From contig JAQUQX010000007.1 of the NCBI GenBank assembly GCA_028715885.1, positions 1 through 62,579 of the forward strand: a DNA stretch of 62,579 nt, in the 5' to 3' direction. The DNA comes from Candidatus Methanoperedens sp. (GTDB taxonomy: Archaea; Halobacteriota; Methanosarcinia; Methanosarcinales; Methanoperedenaceae). The notes beneath the pieces are model-generated. The model did not search any database and was not told the DNA's origin. It was given only the letters and a program-made list of their open reading frames with translations. Of the stretch, positions 54,515 to 62,409 are shown piece after piece. A program made the position numbers and the translations under genes. The stretch's first letter is position 1, and every line of letters starts with the position of its first letter.

Positions 54515-55531
54515 ATGAAACTAAGCGGGTTTTTCAAGAAAAAGGATTTGATGCAAGAGGCAGAAGATTACAAGCGTTCAGGCAAATACGACCGTGCTCT
54601 GGAAGAATATAGCAACATACTGAAACTTGACCCGGTGAACCTGAAAGCGTGGTATGATAAAGCCTCGATACACCTTACGCTTGAGCAATATCTTCCGGCT
54701 CTTGAGGCATACGAAAAGATTCTGGAACTTGACCCGAAAAATATAAAAGCCTGGCATGAGAAGGGTTTCATATTGTTGAACCTGGGAAGACTGGAAGAAG
54801 CAATCGAAGCATATAATAAAGTGCTTGAATCTGAACCTGATAATACAAAACTGCTATACGAAAAGGCAATGATGTTGAGGGAATTGAAAAAGGATGCAGA
54901 GACGCTGAAGATATATGAAAAACTTCTTGCCCTGGATCCGAAAAACTCAAAAATATGGTTTGAAAAGGGATTAATTCTTTCAGACCTCGGAAAGGATGCG
55001 GATGCGCTATCAGCTTATGAGAAAGTGCTTGAACTTGACCCCAACCATGCGGGAGCGCTCGCACGCAAAGGATTGATTATAGGCACGAGAAGACAGTATG
55101 CCGAAAGTTTTGATTTACTCGAAAAATCGCTGAAGATTGACTCAAATGAATGGAACGCATGGTACGGGAAAGGAAAGGTATGGGGGCTTAAAGGCAATGA
55201 CCTTTCCGCTCTTGACAGGCGATACGATGCTATTAAAGCATACGATACGGCGCTGCGTTCATATGAAAAGGCAATAGAAATAAACCAGAAGAGTTCAGCA
55301 TTATGGCATGAAAAGGGGATTATTCTCAAGGAACTTGATAGGAATAATGAAGCGCTCAAGGCTTTTGATAAATCAATCGAAATTAACCCCAGCAATACAA
55401 AAGCATGGTATGAAAAAGGCTTGACGCTCAAGGAACTCGGAAAGGAGGAAGAGGCGATGAGCTATTTCAGGAGAGTCCTTGAACTGGACCCTTCACACAC
55501 GCTTGCGCGTCATAAGTTAAAACAATTTTAA
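54515..55531 (+). CDS. TPR-repeat protein
   Basis: A 338-residue protein made of about eight tetratricopeptide repeats of 34 residues, each with the pattern W/L-Y-KG..L..LG...EA...Y.K.LELDP. Examples: ALEAYEKILELDPKNIKAWH, EEAIEAYNKVLESEPDN, KAFDKSIEINPSNTKAWYEK. One longer spacer occurs near residue 225-245 (SALDRRYDAIKAY). No signal peptide, so cytoplasmic. A protein-interaction scaffold; the partner is unknown. Followed 14 nt later by the propeller protein, so they may be co-transcribed. Confidence 0.9.
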   Translation: MKLSGFFKKKDLMQEAEDYKRSGKYDRALEEYSNILKLDPVNLKAWYDKASIHLTLEQYLPALEAYEKILELDPKNIKAWHEKGFILLNLGRLEEAIEAYNKVLESEPDNTKLLYEKAMMLRELKKDAETLKIYEKLLALDPKNSKIWFEKGLILSDLGKDADALSAYEKVLELDPNHAGALARKGLIIGTRRQYAESFDLLEKSLKIDSNEWNAWYGKGKVWGLKGNDLSALDRRYDAIKAYDTALRSYEKAIEINQKSSALWHEKGIILKELDRNNEALKAFDKSIEINPSNTKAWYEKGLTLKELGKEEEAMSYFRRVLELDPSHTLARHKLKQF

Positions 55532-55545
55532 GAGGAGGAATAAAT

Positions 55546-56847
55546 ATTAGAATAATCATATGTTTGTTGTTAGTGTTAATGTTTATTACACCGGCGTTTG
55601 CACTCGACTGGAGCATGTTTAAAAATGACCTGTCACATTCTGGTTTTACAACAGATGCAGTTAATCCGCCGCTTGTATTGAAATGGACCAAGGATCTCGG
55701 GGATTTTACGGATTCATCTCCGGTCATAGTGAACGATGTCTTATATATCGGCTCAAATGGCGGAATACACGCAATAGATGCAAAATCAGGAAACGGACTA
55801 TGGAAAACACCGACAAACGGTTTTGTAAAATCAGTTCCCACTGTCGTAGACGGGGTTTTGTATGTTGGGGCGGATGACAAAAGATTCTATGCCGTAGATA
55901 CGAAAGATGGCGCTATAAAATGGGTTTATAAAAACGCTACGGATGGATATATTTCCTCGGCTAGCGTTGTTAACAATCTTGCTTATGTGGGATCAAATGG
56001 TGGCTCCTTTTATGCTTTTGATATCCAAAAAGGTGAACCTACATGGCAAATACTTACCGGAAAGGCAAGTGAATCCTCCCCGGCTATCGGAGGGGGAATA
56101 ATTGCCTTTGGAACTAATGGCGGTCTCGTAATCGCGCTTGATGCAGCCGGCGGAAAAGAGAAATGGCGTTATAATACAGGAATAAGCGATGTAAAATCAT
56201 CGCCTGTTATTACCAATGGAACCGTGATTATCGGTTCAAATGATGGAAATGTCTATGCGCTGACAGCGGCAAAAGGAGTCCTGAAATGGAAATATTCTAC
56301 AGGAAATAATGTTGGTTCGTCGCCGTCTGTGAAAGGTGGAACAGTATTTTTCGGTTCACAAGATTCTAACGTCTATGCATTGGATGCCATGACAGGAACT
56401 CTTAAATGGAAGTTCCAGGCAGGGGGCTTTGTTGATTCCTCGCCAGCGATTTCAAACGATATTGTTTACATAGGGTCAAGAAATAGTTTCATCTATGCGC
56501 TTGATGCTAATACAGGAAAACTCCTGTGGAAAAACTCAACGGGGCAGAAGGATGATGACTACATAACATCACCTGTCATATCCGGAAATATGCTGTATGC
56601 GGTAACAAAGAATGGACGCGTATATGCATATACGGGACAGGCCGGGGCAACGCCGACACCTGCGGCAACCGAAACAATAACCCCAACCGTGAAAGAGACA
56701 ACCGTTACACCCACTTCGACACCCACATTGACTTCGATACCCACATTGAGCCCAACCGTTACGCCGATTGGGACACAAAAAGCTCCGGGATTTGAATTTC
56801 CGGTATTAATCCTGTTGATAACGGTTATGGTAAGAAAGAGGGTGTAA
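55546..56847 (+). CDS. Secreted PQQ-type beta-propeller protein with PGF-CTERM-like tail, predicted AUU start
   Basis: About 433 residues. The frame's first conventional start (TTG 55564) leaves a poor signal sequence. ATT at 55546, 7 nt after GGAGG (55534-55538), gives MRIIICLLLVLMFITPAFA followed by LDW, a textbook signal peptide. Then about eight PQQ-like blades with the repeat VYxGSNDGNVYALDA..G..KWK, for example GTVIIGSNDGNVYALTAAKG. A Thr/Pro-rich linker (residues about 360-410) precedes APGFEFPVLILLITV and RKRV, a PGF-CTERM-like tripartite tail that suggests archaeosortase processing and lipid anchoring. An extracellular scaffold rather than an enzyme; PQQ ligands are not evident. Confidence 0.85.
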   Translation: MRIIICLLLVLMFITPAFALDWSMFKNDLSHSGFTTDAVNPPLVLKWTKDLGDFTDSSPVIVNDVLYIGSNGGIHAIDAKSGNGLWKTPTNGFVKSVPTVVDGVLYVGADDKRFYAVDTKDGAIKWVYKNATDGYISSASVVNNLAYVGSNGGSFYAFDIQKGEPTWQILTGKASESSPAIGGGIIAFGTNGGLVIALDAAGGKEKWRYNTGISDVKSSPVITNGTVIIGSNDGNVYALTAAKGVLKWKYSTGNNVGSSPSVKGGTVFFGSQDSNVYALDAMTGTLKWKFQAGGFVDSSPAISNDIVYIGSRNSFIYALDANTGKLLWKNSTGQKDDDYITSPVISGNMLYAVTKNGRVYAYTGQAGATPTPAATETITPTVKETTVTPTSTPTLTSIPTLSPTVTPIGTQKAPGFEFPVLILLITVMVRKRV

Positions 56848-56884
56848 AGAAAAAGGCAAATACCAGAAGAATTAATTTGACCTC

Positions 56885-57928
56885 ATGGAACAGACTCTGA
56901 AGGGGACTATAATATATGGCGACGAGTTTGAGCCTGTTGATGGTTATATCACAATAGAGGATGGCATAATCAAAACCGTAGAAGAATGTACAGGCAAGAC
57001 CGATACCATAATCGCTCCCTGCTTTGTTAACGCGCATACGCACATTGGCGATTCTGTTATAAAAGACCCGCCATTCCTGCCCCTTGCAGAACTCGTGCAG
57101 CCCCCGCACGGTTTAAAACACAGGATTTTGAAGGAAACCTCACATGACGACCTTGTTCGCTCAATGAAGGCGAGTATCGCCGACATGATACACACAGGCA
57201 CATGCGCTTTTTCAGACTTTCGTGAAGGCGGGCTCGGAGGTGTCCGGGCGCTAAAGTCTGCGCTTGGCTCCGATTCAGGCATCGAAGCAAGGATTCTGGG
57301 AAGACCGGTTAACGGGGATATGAGTTATCTTGATTCCTGCGAAGGGACCGGATTGAGCAGCACTAATGACATGGATATCGATATTGTTAAAGGGATTGCC
57401 AGGAAAACGAAAGAAAAAGGAAAGAAATTCGCCATACATGCAGGGGAAAGAGACTCATCCGACATATCAGCAGCGCTTGAACTCCTGCCGGATTTCCTGA
57501 TTCACCTGACCAATGCAGGGAAAAAAGACATTAAAGCTGTCGCAGAAGCAAATATCCCTGTTGTGGTGTGCCTGCGCTCGAATTTCATGACCGGCTCAGG
57601 GCTTCCGCCTGTTAAAAAAATGCTGGATGGCGGGATTCTCGTCGCGGCGGGGACGGATAACGTGATGCTAAATTCCGTAAATATGTTCTCTGAGATGGAA
57701 TTTCTTGCCAAGACCTGTCGTTTTGAAGACAGGCAAGTATTTAAGCTGTGCACGCTAAATGGTGCAAAATTACTGGGAATAGATAGAGAATCAGGTTCAA
57801 TTAAAACGGGGAAAAAAGCCAGACTGATGATACTGACAAAAAATTCAAATAATATGCAGGGTATAAAGAACCCGCTGAGCAGTTTAGTGAGGCGGGCAAG
57901 ACCGGATGATATTATCGGAATTGTATAA
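56885..57928 (+). CDS. Metal-dependent amidohydrolase
   Basis: A 347-residue amidohydrolase-superfamily protein with the metal motif NAHTHIGD (His51 and His53), FAIHAGERD with a further His, and a C-terminal AAGTDNVMLNS aspartate, then TLNGAKLLGIDRESGSIKTGKKA, the usual composite beta-sandwich signature. Relatives include cytosine, adenosine and SAH deaminases. The protein is shorter than typical deaminases of the MtaD type, and I cannot assign a substrate. No informative context: it lies between the propeller protein and a universal stress protein. Confidence 0.83.
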   Translation: MEQTLKGTIIYGDEFEPVDGYITIEDGIIKTVEECTGKTDTIIAPCFVNAHTHIGDSVIKDPPFLPLAELVQPPHGLKHRILKETSHDDLVRSMKASIADMIHTGTCAFSDFREGGLGGVRALKSALGSDSGIEARILGRPVNGDMSYLDSCEGTGLSSTNDMDIDIVKGIARKTKEKGKKFAIHAGERDSSDISAALELLPDFLIHLTNAGKKDIKAVAEANIPVVVCLRSNFMTGSGLPPVKKMLDGGILVAAGTDNVMLNSVNMFSEMEFLAKTCRFEDRQVFKLCTLNGAKLLGIDRESGSIKTGKKARLMILTKNSNNMQGIKNPLSSLVRRARPDDIIGIV

Positions 57929-57952
57929 AATAAATTTCAAAGGAGGGTATGT

Positions 57953-58399
57953 ATGGCAAGTAAATTGTATAAAAAAATATTAATCGCAACAGACGGGTCG
58001 GAATATACAAAAAACGCGGTTGATTACGGAATAGAGTTCGCAAAGAACACAGGGGCAAAACTGCATGCTATTTATGTGGTTGATACCGCAGCTTTCGCCT
58101 CAATACCGATGGATGCTGCATGGGAAAGCATGTACGAGCTTTTAAGACAGGAAGGCGATGAGGCTACAAAGTATGTGGCTGACAGGGCTGCTACTGAGGG
58201 TCTGGAAGTAGAAAGAAATACTGTTGAAGGACACCCTGCGGATGAAATAATAAAATACGCAGAAAAGAACGCCACATCCCTTATTGTGATGGGAACACTT
58301 GGAAAAAGCGGGCTTGACAGGTTTCTGCTGGGCAGCGTGGCTGAGAAAGTAGTCCGCACATCGAAAATACCTGTGCTTGTAGTCCGCGGAAAAAAGTAA
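57953..58399 (+). CDS. Universal stress protein (UspA family)
   Basis: A 148-residue UspA-fold protein: KILIATDGSEYTKNAVDYGI at the N-terminus and the ATP-binding signature VMGTLGKSGLDRFLLGSVAEKV, then IPVLVVR. The conserved glycine pattern indicates the ATP-binding type. GGAGG lies shortly upstream of the ATG. Followed by the CBS-domain gene after 26 nt, so probably one unit. Role in stress response is assumed from family only. Confidence 0.92.
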   Translation: MASKLYKKILIATDGSEYTKNAVDYGIEFAKNTGAKLHAIYVVDTAAFASIPMDAAWESMYELLRQEGDEATKYVADRAATEGLEVERNTVEGHPADEIIKYAEKNATSLIVMGTLGKSGLDRFLLGSVAEKVVRTSKIPVLVVRGKK

Positions 58400-58425
58400 T
58401 AAAAATGGTGAAAAGGAGAAAAACA

Positions 58426-59286
58426 ATGGCTGATACTCCGGAAGGCATCGCAGTTGAAGACGTGATGGTAAAAGATGTGGCTTTTGCTGAATTACCTGGT
58501 TCAAGGGACGAGGTACTTGAAATATTAAAGAACAAACATATTTCAGGGGTTCCGATTGTAAAAAGCGGCGAGCTGGCGGGAATTGTAACCCGAACTGACT
58601 TGTTAAAGAACCCAGAAGAGGAACAGATAGCAATACTGATGACCCGAAACCCCCTCACAATAACGCCCGATAAATCGATAGTTGAAGCTGCGCGCATAAT
58701 TTTAGAAAATGATATACGGCGTTTGCCTGTAGTAGAGGATCATTCACTTAATGGCATCATAACCATAGCAGACATAGTAGGAGCTATAGCGAGATTGAAC
58801 ATCAGTACTCCAATCAGTGAATATATTGGAAATAACGTGGTTTCCGTCTGGAGCGAGACCCCTCTTTCGGTAGTGGGCTCGATAATGGAACTGGCTGATG
58901 TGAAAGCCGTTCCCATCCTGGATACGCATCTTACGCTGGTTGGTGTGGCTTCTGATAAGGATCTTATCAGCGCGAGCGTTATTGATGATAAGACAGAAAT
59001 GTCTGATATGTCTGCCGGCACTGATGATGACGCCTGGACATGGGAATCCATGCGCGATACCATGAGCCTGTATTACAGCGTCTCTAAAATCAGGTTGCCC
59101 AATTCACCTGTAAAAGATATTCTAAAACTTATTGGCGAGCCGGAAACAGCCGTGTTAAGCTCGCAGGTCAGTGATTGCGCCAGGAAGATGAAGCGTAACC
59201 GTATTGACCAGTTGCCTGTAATAAACAGCAACAGGAAGCTTCTTGGTCTCCTGCGCGATAAGGATTTACTGAAAGCTATAGTATAA
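58426..59286 (+). CDS. Four-CBS-domain protein
   Basis: About 286 residues with four CBS motifs in two Bateman modules: EDVMVKDVAFAELP..., IAILMTRNPLTITPDKSI, NVVSVWSETPLSVVGSI and VKDILKLIGEPETAVLSSQ. Each ends with the G-x-(V/L)-(T/S)-x-x-D type motif (GIVTRTDLLK, GIITIADIVG, GVASDKDLIS, GLLRDKDLLK). CBS pairs bind adenine nucleotides or SAM and regulate partners. No catalytic domain is attached. ATG 58426 has GGAG upstream; an earlier in-frame ATG at 58405 is less likely. Confidence 0.9.
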   Translation: MADTPEGIAVEDVMVKDVAFAELPGSRDEVLEILKNKHISGVPIVKSGELAGIVTRTDLLKNPEEEQIAILMTRNPLTITPDKSIVEAARIILENDIRRLPVVEDHSLNGIITIADIVGAIARLNISTPISEYIGNNVVSVWSETPLSVVGSIMELADVKAVPILDTHLTLVGVASDKDLISASVIDDKTEMSDMSAGTDDDAWTWESMRDTMSLYYSVSKIRLPNSPVKDILKLIGEPETAVLSSQVSDCARKMKRNRIDQLPVINSNRKLLGLLRDKDLLKAIV

Positions 59287-59289
59287 AAG

Positions 59290-59307
59290 CAGAAAAATCT
59301 GTTTTTT
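59290..59307 (+). terminator. Hairpin plus T-run after the CBS gene
   Basis: CAGA-AAAA-TCTG followed directly by six T, then a further T7 run at about 59312-59318. Position 4 nt after the CBS-protein stop is right for termination. The stem is short, so the T-runs may do most of the work. Confidence 0.5.
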
Positions 59308-59427
59308 ATAATTTTTTTGTGCATGACCCGTGGGAACCGGGTTAGGCTATCTACGATTCATTCCTTTTTGCCTGCTCTGTGCGGCATAACAGACTTAATA
59401 ATAGATACGGTAGTCATGAGAATATAG

Positions 59428-60435
59428 ATGTTCGATCCAGTTAACAATTTCCAGATACCTGATGAATGGGTTGCACGGGCAAAAATACCTGTAGAAGAAC
59501 TCGATGCTTGCATATCAAGCGGGCGTTACGTTCTCCTTTCAGACGGTTCGCTGCTGCGGCGCGGTTACACTACGGGAACGACTGCTGCAGCTTCTGCAAA
59601 AGGGGCTGTTTTATCGTTAGTGAAGGAGGTTTCGGAAGTATCGGTTCCCACACCAATCGGGATTCGCGCAGTCCTTCCTGCCCAGGCAAAAAACGGAAAA
59701 GCGTCGGCATTAAAAGATTCCGGGGACCATGCGACCGACGTTACACGCGGATTGGAAATCATCGCAGAAGCAAAAAGATATGATTCCATTGTAATAAAAG
59801 CAGGCGCAGGAATCGGTTCAAGAAAAGGCATACCAGCAATCAATCCAGCCCCGATGCGCCAGATAAATGATGCGATAAAAGAGGCGCTTTCTGAGACAGG
59901 ATTAAAAGGCGTGCATGTCACTATATCCGTCCCGCATGGTGAAAAAATCGCCAGGCAGACGCTTAACGAGAAAATAGGAATAACCGGGGGAATATCCATA
60001 CTCGGCACCACGGGGTTTGTGGAACCCTGGAATGAGCACCTGGGCGAGATGAAGGAGGAGCTCATAAAGAGCGCGGATAAGCTTGTTCTTACCACAGGTC
60101 GCCTCGGTATGCGTTTTTCTCACATGCTTTTCCCGGATTATGAGGTTATACTTATCGGAAGCGATATTTCGCGGGGATTAAGAGCGGCAAAAGGGAAATC
60201 TGTAATAGTCTCCGGTCTCCCCGGCCTGGTACTCAAATGGGCATTTCCCGGTATTTTAAAAGATAGCGGCTACCTCACTATTCAGGAAATGATTGACGAT
60301 AATCCCGAAGCTCCCATAATCGACCGTGCGCTTGGGGAGGCGGTAAGAAAATCAGGAAGAAGGATTGTGCTTTTAAACAGGAACGGAACGATACTCCGCG
60401 ACAGCGGTGGCATAAAAGGACGTGGCGCTTTATGA
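59428..60435 (+). CDS. cbiD: Cobalt-precorrin-5B C1-methyltransferase
   Basis: A 335-residue CbiD: RRGYTTGTTAAASAKGA, KAGAGIGSRKGIPAINP-type region (IKAGAGIG, GIPAINPAPM), VSVPHG-type segment ISVPHGEKIA, LGTTGFVEPWN and TTGRLGMRF. It carries out C1 methylation in anaerobic (early-cobalt) corrin synthesis, needed for the B12 cofactors of methanogens. ATGA overlap with cbiE. The 140-nt upstream gap holds the terminator of the CBS gene. Confidence 0.94.
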   Translation: MFDPVNNFQIPDEWVARAKIPVEELDACISSGRYVLLSDGSLLRRGYTTGTTAAASAKGAVLSLVKEVSEVSVPTPIGIRAVLPAQAKNGKASALKDSGDHATDVTRGLEIIAEAKRYDSIVIKAGAGIGSRKGIPAINPAPMRQINDAIKEALSETGLKGVHVTISVPHGEKIARQTLNEKIGITGGISILGTTGFVEPWNEHLGEMKEELIKSADKLVLTTGRLGMRFSHMLFPDYEVILIGSDISRGLRAAKGKSVIVSGLPGLVLKWAFPGILKDSGYLTIQEMIDDNPEAPIIDRALGEAVRKSGRRIVLLNRNGTILRDSGGIKGRGAL

Positions 60436-61019
60436 AAATAGTCGGCGTGGGCGCAGGACCGGCTCTCATGACACAGGAAGCGATATCTGCAATCCGGAAT
60501 GCAGAAATAATATTCGGCTCAAAACGGGCGATAGAGCTGGCAAAAGAGCATATCACATGCCGGACGAATGAGCTTTCGGATTACACGTTGCGGACACTGC
60601 CTGATAACGCAGTTGTGCTCTCAACCGGGGACCCAATGCTTTCAGGTCTTGGGAAATATGCTAAGGAAGGGGATGAAATAATCCCCGGGATTTCTTCGCT
60701 GCAGCTTGCCTGCGCCAGATTGAGCCTTGGTATTGAGGAGATTTCGGTAATTACAGCGCATTCGCGGGATATCGGGGCAGTAAAAAAACGGCTGGCAAAG
60801 GAACTGAGAAACGGGAAAAATGTCTTTATTCTCCCGGATTCATCTTTCGGGATAGGCGAAATAACAGGTCTTCTTGAGTCTCTGGGTTTATCAAGGCAGA
60901 TTTCAGTTTGCGAGCGGCTCGGTTACCCTGATGAGCGGATAGCCAGAGGTACGACAGAAAAGCCGCCGGACGTTGAGTCGGATATGTATTGTGTGGTAAT
61001 CAGTAAAAATAAGAAATGA
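60432..61019 (+). CDS. cbiE: Cobalt-precorrin-7 C5-methyltransferase
   Basis: A 195-residue tetrapyrrole methylase: VGVGAGPALMTQEAI near the N-terminus, LSTGDPMLSGLGKYA, IIPGISSLQLACARL and the C-terminal CERLGYPDERIARGT. SAM-dependent methylation at C5 of cobalt-precorrin-7. The N-terminal GxGxGP motif is intact. The partner decarboxylase CbiT is not in the window. Convergent with the winged-helix regulator directly after the stop. Confidence 0.92.
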   Translation: MKIVGVGAGPALMTQEAISAIRNAEIIFGSKRAIELAKEHITCRTNELSDYTLRTLPDNAVVLSTGDPMLSGLGKYAKEGDEIIPGISSLQLACARLSLGIEEISVITAHSRDIGAVKKRLAKELRNGKNVFILPDSSFGIGEITGLLESLGLSRQISVCERLGYPDERIARGTTEKPPDVESDMYCVVISKNKK

Positions 61020-61298
61020 CTATCCGGTCGCCACCTCCCTGCCGATGCCATTCAGCCCGTACAGGCTCTGGCGCGCATCCTGGAAATAGAAGCGCTCCTG
61101 TAATATTTTTTCTTCTTTCAGTCTGTTCAGGGCGTATCTGACTGTTCGAGCCGGAAGATAGGTTTCCCTCACAATATCTTTTTGTGTTAAAAAGCCGCTG
61201 GATTCCAGCACCTTGAAAACGAGTTTGGCTGAGGGAGGTAAACTATCTATCTTAGCATACGCTGGCTCAAATTGCCCATTGTTTGCAAAGACGATTCC
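61020..61298 (-). CDS. Winged-helix transcriptional regulator, start unclear
   Basis: The frame is open from 61298 (after a stop at 61301-61299) to 61020. It encodes FEPAYAKIDSLPPSAKLVFK, then LTQKDIVRETYLPARTVRYALNRL (helix-turn-helix) and DARQSLYGL near the end, a small MarR-like regulator typical of methanogens. The only conventional start (GTG 61211) removes the conserved LPPSAKLVFK segment. Upstream there is no ATG, GTG or TTG in frame; an ATC at 61295 is possible but its GAGG is only 1 nt away, and ATG 61302 is out of frame. So either a non-standard start or a frameshift. Confidence 0.7.
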   Translation of the reverse strand, partial: GIVFANNGQFEPAYAKIDSLPPSAKLVFKVLESSGFLTQKDIVRETYLPARTVRYALNRLKEEKILQERFYFQDARQSLYGLNGIGREVATG

Positions 61299-61402
61299 TC
61301 ATTGGTTCATCACCATCCTTTAGTTGCTATTAACCTGTTATAAAGCTTGCTATTGGGGCAATTATTATAGCAAAATCATCCTAAAGTGCCATACGCATCA
61401 TC

Positions 61403-61684
61403 CTATGAACCCGTTTCAATCTCGTCAAGGGTTTTATCAATATCACTCTCTTCATTAAGCCTTGAAAGTACATTCATTACTTTTCCAATCGGCACGTCAA
61501 TATTTTCTGCTATTCTGGAGATTGAATAGCCTTTCTTATGATATTCGATAATTAGTTCCTCTGTTACTCCCCTTGCTATGTATTTCCTGGCAACTGCTGA
61601 TATTGGAAGATATTCTTCCTTTGATTTTCGTTTGAGGTAGCCCGCGATTAAATCGGGAAGCGTCACATTAATATTTGTTCCCAT
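61403..61684 (-). CDS. UPF0175-like small antitoxin candidate
   Basis: A 93-residue protein with the UPF0175 pattern: N-terminal INVTLPDLIAGYL, AVARKYIARGVTEELIIEYH, then the KKGYSISRIAENIDVPIGKVMNVL helix-turn-helix-like end. UPF0175 proteins are antitoxins of PIN-domain toxins. It lies 4 nt after the PIN-like gene in the same direction, the reverse of the usual antitoxin-first order. The acidic C-terminus (SDIDKTLDEIETGS) may mask the partner. Confidence 0.75.
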   Translation of the reverse strand: MGTNINVTLPDLIAGYLKRKSKEEYLPISAVARKYIARGVTEELIIEYHKKGYSISRIAENIDVPIGKVMNVLSRLNEESDIDKTLDEIETGS

Positions 61685-61688
61685 AGTT

Positions 61689-62156
61689 TCACCAACTTTC
61701 TATTCTTTTTAAGATTTTGTCTATATCTCCGGGTCTGATGTATATTTTTTTTAAAATATTCAGGTATTTAACACATTGCGTTTTTGAAATTTCACTTTTT
61801 TTCAATTGATGTGCAGCAAACTCAGGCGTTGTGTAGCATTTTATGTCATTTTCCGAAGCTGTATTTTTTAAAATAAGGTCATCGCTGACCAGAATACATC
61901 GTTTGCGATGTGTATAGCAGATTTCCAACAGGTTAATGTCAGTTTTTGATAGCCTCTCTTTTCTTTCATTACTTAAATCAAGTTTACCGGATTCAGTTTG
62001 AATTATCGGGATTTTGAAATCATTAATGTCTATACCAAGTTCATTTTCAATTTCAGTAGCCACACTTTTGATAGTCGAGAGTTTCAGCTTATGCAATATT
62101 TCAGGTTCAGTTCTCAAGGTATTTATTAGAAATGTAGCATTTACAATAATTTGCAT
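61689..62156 (-). CDS. PIN-fold protein, putative toxin with altered first acidic residue
   Basis: About 155 residues from ATG 62156; a longer frame to 62327 adds a sequence with no domain. The N-terminus reads IIVNATFLINTL, where PIN toxins have the first catalytic Asp; here it is Asn. Later LSKTDINLLEICYTHRKR and CILVSDDLILKNTA carry the second and third acidic positions. So metal binding may be weakened. Paired with the UPF0175-like gene downstream. No ribosome-binding site is obvious, so it may be leaderless. Confidence 0.72.
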   Translation of the reverse strand: MQIIVNATFLINTLRTEPEILHKLKLSTIKSVATEIENELGIDINDFKIPIIQTESGKLDLSNERKERLSKTDINLLEICYTHRKRCILVSDDLILKNTASENDIKCYTTPEFAAHQLKKSEISKTQCVKYLNILKKIYIRPGDIDKILKRIESW

Positions 62157-62264
62157 AGATTGTTTATTTAGCATAAATACATGTAAATATTTAAAACTAT
62201 GGTATCTATTCAGGAAAGTCGGATGGCTTCTCAAATCCTGCAAAAGCAGCAGGGCGATAATAGT

Positions 62265-62409
62265 GGCGCCCGGGCACAGAGTTTCGTTTGAAAGTTCACG
62301 TTCGATAGCAAAGGCGTGTATTCGCAATCATAAACTCCCTGAACCCGCAAGGCTTGCGCACGAGTATGTGAACGGAATAAAGAAGAAAGAAACATCTCTT
62401 CTATCTTAA
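62265..62409 (+). pseudogene. Possible 3' remnant of a ThiD-like kinase
   Basis: A plus-strand frame between the PIN gene start and the nitroreductase 3' end encodes PEPARLAHEYVNGIKKK and ends at 62409. The spacing and the ARLAHEYV motif resemble the C-terminal helix of hydroxymethylpyrimidine kinases (ThiD). The preceding GTGC loop is not recognisable. It overlaps the nitroreductase end by 9 nt in opposite direction. Tentative. Confidence 0.3.
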
